NCBI GenBank assembly: GCA_002946415.1
Contig: NJPS01000046.1
Span: 2,356,001 to 2,420,000 of the forward strand
Origin: Rutstroemia sp. NJR-2017a BVV2
Lineage: Eukaryota; Ascomycota; Leotiomycetes; Helotiales; Rutstroemiaceae
Direction: 5' to 3'
DNA length: 64,000 nt
Position 1 is the first letter of the stretch; each line of letters starts with the position of its first letter. Positions 57,821-64,000 of the stretch are shown here, piece by piece. The notes below the pieces were generated by a model that had not been told where the DNA came from, ran no database searches, and saw nothing but the letters and a program-made list of their open reading frames with translations. The position numbers and the translations under genes are program-made.

Positions 57821-60549
57821 ATGGTTAAGTTACTTTCAGGCATCGTCCTCCTTTCTCTTGTCCTCCAGTCGTCATGTGCCCAGTTCAAGATACCTGAGGT
57901 CGAAAAGGTAGTTGGGAAGGTTCTCAACAAGTTTGGACCGTATGTTCATAACAAAGGAAACCATTCTGATGTGCCGGTCATCCCACCGAAGTCTGACATG
58001 TCCTCAATCATCCCACGTCAAGGCAACACATACTGGTATGAGCAAATTCAACATCAGGGACGGTCAGCGTTTGGTCCTGGAGGCTACGTTGTATACCGTA
58101 ATGTCAAGGACTACGGCGCCAGAGGTAAGTTGATGTTTAACTTGGTAGAATCAGAGCTGACTATGTTTAGGTGATGGTGTTACTGATGATACCGCGGCCA
58201 TCAACGCTGCCATAAGTGCCGGAGGACGTTGTGGCCGAGGATGCGCTTCAACCACCACAACACCCGCTGTAGTCTACTTTCCTGCTGGAACATACTTGAT
58301 TTCTTCGTCGATCATAGACTATTACTACACTCAACTCATCGGCAACCCAAACAATGTCCCTGTATTGAAAGCGACTCCTAACTTTTCTGGATTTGGTTTG
58401 ATCGATGGAGATCCATACTACAGTGCTGACCTGAATTGGGGTTCCACTAATGTCTTTAATCGACAAATAAGGAACTTCATCTTCGATATGACTGCCATCC
58501 CGGCAGGCACTGCAGCCAATGGTATTCACTGGCCTACGTCTCAAGCAACCAGTCTGCAAAACTTGGTCTTCCAAATGAGTTCGGCCCCGGGAACCCAGCA
58601 CACTGGTCTTTTCTGCGAGAGCGGTATGTACACGCCCCCATCAAGAGAAAATTTCAGTTCTAACCTTCTGATACAGGTTCTGCTGGCTTGATTGTTGACG
58701 TCACATTCAATGGCGGCCTTATTGGCGCCGCTATTGGGAATCAACAATTCACTATGCGAAATCTGGTTTTCAACAACTGTGTCACTGCAATCAGCATGTT
58801 TTGGGACTGGGGATGGTTGTTCCAGGGTATCAGCATTAACAACTGCCAAAAAGGAATTGATATGTCGGCTGGCGGCACCAGTGCGCAAACCGTTGGATCC
58901 GTCATACTGCTTGACAGCTCTATCACGAATACCCCGGTGGGAATCATTACTGCATACACTTCTTCTTCCTCACCGCCAACTGCTGGCAGTCTTATTCTCG
59001 AAAATGTCGTACTCACCAATGTCCCCACTGCAGTCACTGTGAGTGGCGGCTCAACTGTTCTTCAAGGGACCGGTGGCAGCATGACAATCGCAGCATGGGG
59101 CCAAGGCCATGAATACATTCCCAATGGACCCATTAGATTTCAAGGATCCTTTACCCCGAATAATCGCCCTGGGTCTTTACTTAGCGGCAACAAGTACTAC
59201 GTTCAATCCAAACCTCAGTTCAACAACCTGCCGGTTTCATCATTTCAAAGTGCCAGAAGTAGTGGGGCATCAGGAGATGGAAACACGGATGATACTACGG
59301 CTCTCCAAAACGGTATCAATTCCGCAACAGCCGCTGGAAAGGTCTTCTTCATTGATTCAGGAACATATCGTGTCACTAGAACAATCACTATTCCACCGGG
59401 TGCGAAGATAGTGGGTGAGGCTTATCCAAACATCATGTCAAGTGGATCTTTCTTCAACAATGCCAACAGCCCACAGCCTGTCGTGAAAGTCGGCAATGCA
59501 GGGCAAAATGGACAAGTTCAATGGACAGACACTATTGTCTCAACTCAAGGTGCACAGGCTGGCGCTACTTTGATTGAATGGAATTTGGCAACTTCGGGTA
59601 CTCCGTCCGGTATGTGGGACGTGCATACTCGTGTTGGTGGATTTGCAGGATCCAACCTTCAAATAGCTCAATGCCCAACGAGCCCAGGAAGCACTACGAC
59701 CCCCAACCCAAATTGTATTGGTGCCTATATGGGTATGCACATCACCCCACAAGCTAGTGGCTTGTACATGGAGAATGTGTGGATTTGGACCGCCGATCAT
59801 GATATTGATGATCAGGCATTGCGACAACTGAATATCTACACCGGTAGAGGTTTGTACATTGAGAGCACTGCTGGAACATTCTGGCTGTAAGTCATCCCTC
59901 TGCCGTATGTATTTACTACGTGGAAACTAATCAATCATAGCGTCGGTACATCAGTTGAGCATTCAGGTCTGTACCAGTATCAACTCGCGAACACGAAGAA
60001 TATTTTCTTGGGATTCCTGCAAACTGAGACTCCGTAAGTTTCCCCAGAACTGAGGTTCAAAATCAGGAACTTACCAATATTCAGATACTATCAACCCAAC
60101 CCCAAAGCCACTGCTCCATGGACCGTGAATAGTGCCCTTAATGATCCGAACTTCGCAAGTTCTTGCGCTGGTCAGAGCGGCAACTGCGCCAGCGCGTGGG
60201 GCCTTCGCATCATTAACTCGCATGACATCGTCAGTTATGGTGTCGGCTTGTACTCTTTCTTTGACAACTATTCTACCAGTAAGTTACTCATCTCTCCATG
60301 TTCCTAATTCATGAACTTCTGTAATAGGAACCATCCACTAACAAATCAAAAGCATGTTCCAATGGTGGTGGTCCCGAGAACTGCCAGAACAACATCTTCA
60401 GTCTCGAGGGCACGATTTCCAACGTCAACGTTTACTGCCTTGCAACTGTTGGTACAACGAATATGATCACGAGAAATGGACAGACGGTCGCGCTTTACAG
60501 CGGAAATATCAATGTATACCCAACTTTGGTTACACTGTACAGGCCTTAG
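57821..60549 (+). CDS. GH55 exo-beta-1,3-glucanase (conventional length)
   Basis: Six exons: 57821-58124, 58171-58623, 58677-59886, 59941-60033, 60085-60278 and 60353-60549; introns 46-74 nt; 816 residues. The signal peptide MVKLLSGIVLLSLVLQSSCA is followed by Q-F-K. The two beta-helix modules start with NVKDYGARGDGVTDDT, split by the first intron after the ARG, and SSGASGDGNTDDTTALQNGI. The conserved VEHSGLYQYQ and FLQTETPYYQP blocks match those of the first GH55 protein in this window. The last exon has a cysteine pair around NGGGPENCQNN and ends in a beta-strand tail. Family function: secreted exo-1,3-beta-glucosidase acting on laminarin-type glucan. It has no C-terminal extension, unlike its relative at 8249-12775. 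Most introns differ in position between the two genes. Confidence 0.92.
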
Positions 60550-61060
60550 AATGGAACTGGTTTGGTGGGAAGCATGAGGGAAGAACTAATTTAGGCTTCC
60601 TTGAAACATAACATCTTCACATCGCTTTGGATTGCATTGGGAGTGAAGACTTGCACCATGCATTATCATCAGCTTTTTGTATATATTCATACTACCGTTT
60701 TTTTGGTTCCAATTTCCAGCATTCATTCGATTTGAATGTAGTGCAGCATGTATATATATCATAACTATTCCAATGTTGCCACGCGAAACCAGTTGTACCT
60801 AATTTGGGGAACGGATATGATGTGACATACTGAGTATTTCTGGGGAAGAAGGGCAAAAAGTCGAAGGAGCCGAAGCTTGTACCCACTAGGGTTTTGTCTC
60901 TCCACGTGTTGCCAGATTTCGGTCCCCTTAGCCGTTCATCTACTCAGGCAGGCCTATCCTTACTAATGCTTGTGGGAATGGGAGCCATTCATTATTGAAT
61001 GGCGAAGTTCGATCGATTGGGCAATTAGCTCCCCATCACTCTGCTCGGCAGGGCTTGTCT
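60550..61060. other. Intergenic
   Basis: About 510 bases between the second GH55 gene and the 7TM pseudogene. No feature is supported. Confidence 0.5.
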
Positions 61061-62142
61061 CTATATCCCTTCGCATCTTTCGCCAAGATCCAGGGTTATA
61101 GGGATTAGAAAGTCCATGTGAACTACCAGTGTGGTTCGTTCCAATGCCACGGTAACTAGAGATGCCTTAGGACTATAAGCTTTAAAGAACCGAGGGAAAA
61201 CAATCAGATTTCCGACCACAATTCCTGCGCAGATCTCGCCGACACTGGTATTAGTTAGCACTAACTTAATGGTGAAGGATTATCAAACATACGTGCAAGT
61301 GCCTACTTGAGTTAACGTATATGTCGAATCGTGGCTTTTGGCGTTGATGGAACTACAAACTACAAACTATCCGCATGATGCTTGAATTTACTGCCCTGCT
61401 ACCACCACAGTGAGTATCTATGACCGTGCGAGATAACTAGGGTTGCTCACAATAACTCGACCAAGAAAATGGCCGATACACCCAACTTTCGTCTCAAGGT
61501 CATACGAAGATCTCAGATAAAAAGTATTGGGGATAGGAGCATCAGAGAATCGGAAACACAATGGAAGATGCCAGTAGCCAGGATGCGGAGTTACATCGCT
61601 TCAGAGGTTGCTGCCTACTTAAGAATAATTAAAGTTAGCTCAAGAATAAATCCGAATATGTAAGTTTCGAAGATATATCCATTACCTGGGCTCATTCTAT
61701 TGCATCAACCCAGGAACATTTCATTGGTGATCACCAGAACCGTATTCGAAGAATGGAATGCCGACAGCACAGTATGCAACGGAACCGAGCTTGTAGTCAA
61801 CTATCAGTATCTTCGATTGAACTTCTCACAGTTAGGGGATAGAGAAATATCGTACCCAGGCAATGAACATGGTATCTGGTTTTAGAGTAAGCAAATTGTG
61901 TCGGTGACATCAAGGCACGTTTACTCACAGTCTTCCCAGCCATGAGCCTTAATGATTTGAAAGGAAGTATACAGTCTGATGAAGGTAGTTATTGTGCTCA
62001 AAACAGCAAAGAAGACAAGCAGCTCTTTCAGTGCAGGACCAATGGAGTCGGGATTTACGAAATTGGGGACAACGCCATCGGGCGGAAGCAAACCGCCAAC
62101 GATTGATATCTGTGGTGCTGCGGTTGGAAGACAGGATACCAT
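61061..62142 (-). pseudogene. Decayed rhodopsin-like (PTH11-related) 7TM receptor gene
   Basis: The N-terminal exon (62142-61929) is clean: an extracellular lead (PTAAPQISIVGG), then one membrane segment with LLVFFAVLSTITTFIRLYTS, ending AHGWED before GTGAGT. This is the usual start of fungal rhodopsin-domain (PTH11-like) integral membrane proteins. A 20-nt exon gives Y-T-M-F-I-A-W. Further out, family-like pieces remain (GIPFFEYGSGDHQ) but are followed by TGA (61721-61723) where Trp is expected, and by a second stop at 61697-61699. Near the 3' end, a segment with TYTLTQVGT and a spliced GEICAGIVVGNLIVFPRFFK matches the last helices of the family. The middle helices are missing or unrecognisable. 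It is best read as a pseudogene of a plasma-membrane receptor-like protein. Confidence 0.5.
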
Positions 62143-62649
62143 TGCTAAACAGTAGAACTAATTATAATTCTTCCAGCCGCACGCGGATATGAACGATTGA
62201 TAAAGCTAGGAACGTCTTGTGAGGTTTTTATCACAGTGTCTTTTGGTGACTGATGCGTTGAAATTTTTGGTATTAAGTAAGTCTACTCAAAGATAGCTTT
62301 CAATAGAGAAACCCCAGAATGTCTACTTCTTCAAAAATCCCTCAAGATAAATGTAGAGAGGGGTTACAGATACAAGTCTTTTTGTCTATATCCAGATGTC
62401 CCCTGCTCCTTGAAAAAGGCTATAGCAGCCGCGATGTCCAATATATCAAAGATGTGTTTTGTTGCACGGAAGCAGATGAAGGATAGGTATATATGCTTTA
62501 TGTGACTGAGCGCGTTTAGCGGTAGCAATGTTATTTGGATGTAATTGATAGGCACACTGATCTTATCTAGGATAACATGGTAATTAACTGAACGGGCAAT
62601 ACCCTAAATACCCTGAATAGCCGAGTTTGAACTGAGATGGAAGTCGTGC
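62143..62649. other. Intergenic
   Basis: About 500 bases between the 7TM pseudogene and the P450 3' end. No gene or repeat is supported. Confidence 0.5.
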
Positions 62650-64000
62650 TCAAATGACATGATGTGTTCCGTTCATCTTGCGGACTCGTCTGAATTGAGC
62701 CCATGGTCCTAGTCTTGCTGACGTCATCCACCCTTTAAGCAAGTATTCGAAACCATGGCCCTGTTTGGTTGGCGAAATACAACCTTCAGATGGCTTATGA
62801 GTATGCTTTGGGCTCAATCTCATATCATACATATAGAGTGTTCGAGCGAGCGTTATGGATATCTCCATCCAGGCAAGATTTTTGGCAACGCAAGATCTTG
62901 AGCCAATGCTAAAAGGACAGAAAGCAGATTGGGCTAACCGCACACTCTCTTCTGTGTAGCCCTTATCCGGGTCTACGATCCAGCGTTCTGGTCTATACAT
63001 GAACGGCTCTGGGAAGTACGCTTCGTTATGATGTATGGTGTAAATAGGAGTCCCAATAGTGACACCTTGAGGAAAGTGATTCTCATCAACTGTCAGGCCA
63101 CCGGCAAGCACTTCACGAGGAGCAAGGCCGGTGACAGAAGGGGACATTCTCAACGCTTCCTTCAGGCATGCATGAAGATATTTGCAGGCATTGAGCTGTG
63201 ATCCTACCCGAATTCCTTCCACGCTACTGAAGTTACTGCGGACCTCTTGACTCGCTTTTCTAAGTGCTTCCGGACTATGTAAAAGATAAAAGAATGCAGC
63301 ACTAAGTGCCATACCAGTCGTATCCGAGCCTAAGTTGATTTTGAGTATTTCTGCGTGCAAAGCGGAATATATACAGAATCATACCTGCTATAATAAGCTG
63401 CAGAGACTCACACCATAACTCCTTATTAGAGAGTCCCTTTCCGGTCTTTGGATCCTTGGCGTTCAGCATATAGTGAAAACAATCTTTCTGCTCTATATTG
63501 TATCCTAGCTCAGTTCGCTTCTTCGCTAGATCCTTAATCATAGCGCTAAAGGATTTCACTTTGAACGAAAGAGCAGCTAAAAAGATATGATCGAGCTTGA
63601 ACTTCCACACCATAGGCTGTACAAAACACTAAAAGATGTTAAGAGAATGATCGAAGCACAAGAAGGGAGTCGAAACTTACAATGGCGTTTCTGCGGCTGA
63701 TGGTGGATACCATAGAAGTTATGTGACGAAGATTGGTTGAGCCGAGCATGTCAAAGCTTTTACTGTAACAGAGACTACTGATGATGTCAAAAGCTAGATA
63801 GTCACTGAGAACGGCGATATCGTGAGAGCTTCTCCATTCATCTTCCATTCGAGTCTCTGTATGTAAACTTGGATCGTTGTTCCGACCTAGTTCATCGCAG
63901 AAGCGGCGGATGTGGTTTAATATGCGATCTTCCACTCCTTTAAGCGCTTGGTCTGTGAAGACCTGTGCTAGGATTTTTCTTTTAAATAAGTGATTCCCCT
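62650..64000 (-). CDS. Cytochrome P450 monooxygenase, N-terminus beyond the window
   Basis: The three visible exons are 64000-63681 (continuing past the edge), 63628-63385 and 63329-62650, with 52- and 55-nt introns. Visible landmarks in order: KRKILAQVFTDQALKGVEDRI (C-helix region), AGSDTTG in the I-helix oxygen-binding site spanning a splice junction, and KEALRMSPS with the ExxR pair. Then come PERW and the heme-binding loop FSIGSRSCVAKNLA, with the Cys that ligates heme iron. Only about 415 C-terminal residues are present, so the membrane anchor and proline-rich hinge lie outside. It is likely a microsomal monooxygenase of secondary metabolism or detoxification; substrate unknown. The heme loop has V-A where many P450s have I-G, a tolerated variation. 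Confidence 0.85.

Noticed and set aside
62650..64000. P450 as the edge of a secondary-metabolite cluster
   Set aside because: Only one P450 is visible and its left neighbours are a receptor pseudogene and a glucanase; nothing in the window supports a cluster.
1..64000. CRISPR arrays, rRNA or tRNA genes
   Set aside because: I found no regularly spaced repeats, no rRNA signatures and no B-box-like tRNA motif with a matching stem set; a tRNA scan would settle the last point.

Overview
This window is fungal nuclear DNA, most likely from a filamentous ascomycete (Pezizomycotina; the gene content would suit Leotiomycetes/Helotiales, but that rank is an inference). The evidence is the introns and the gene set. 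Genes stand alone on both strands and are cut by 46-120 nt GT-AG introns with CTAAC/CTGAC-like branch sites. Signature families include HIR3, ChAPs, an ENA-type Na+ ATPase, BCS1, two-lumazine-domain riboflavin synthase, GH55 glucanases and EthD. There are no operons, no CRISPR array, no rRNA, and no tRNA that I could recognise. Exon coordinates were spliced by eye from the sequence; each join keeps the reading frame unless stated otherwise.

Left part (1-16.8 kb): an accessory, secretome-rich stretch. It holds a disordered S/T-P-rich protein (547-1431), a small secreted protein with a Kex2-like site (1860-2528), a secreted NucA/NucB-type DNase (4110-5260), an F-box protein (5890-6732) and a second, three-exon small secreted protein (6788-7259). 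These are followed by a very large GH55 exo-beta-1,3-glucanase with an unusual C-terminal extension (8249-12775), a frameshifted RNase H gene (13349-13830), an 893-bp TIR element with nested hairpin (14105-14997) and a putative amidoligase (15538-16803).

Middle part (17-54 kb): mostly conserved housekeeping genes. They are a four-EF-hand calmodulin-like gene with a 16-nt microexon, a conserved fungal membrane protein, a small secretory-pathway protein, an EthD protein, an ENA-type P-type ATPase, a broken small secreted-protein gene, a Chs5/Arf1-binding protein (ChAPs), a membrane-anchored double amidohydrolase, a coiled-coil protein, HIR3 (histone chaperone subunit, with its start codon alone on the first exon), a small secreted protein, riboflavin synthase, a small hydrophilic protein, BCS1-like AAA ATPase and a SulP anion transporter.

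Right part (54-64 kb): a 4.2-kb stretch without recognisable genes, then a second, conventional GH55 glucanase (57821-60549), a decayed rhodopsin-like (PTH11-related) 7TM gene (about 61061-62142) and the 3' part of a cytochrome P450 that runs off the right edge.

Themes: extracellular glucan and nucleic-acid degradation plus small secreted proteins at the two ends, with conserved cellular machinery between them. Signs of genome turnover (TIR element, dispersed hairpin repeat, frameshifted RNase H, 7TM pseudogene, broken secreted-protein gene) are concentrated in the accessory segments. The most unusual intact gene is the 1343-residue GH55 protein, in which the catalytic module is followed by a proline-rich stalk, an acidic run and two C-terminal modules I do not recognise.
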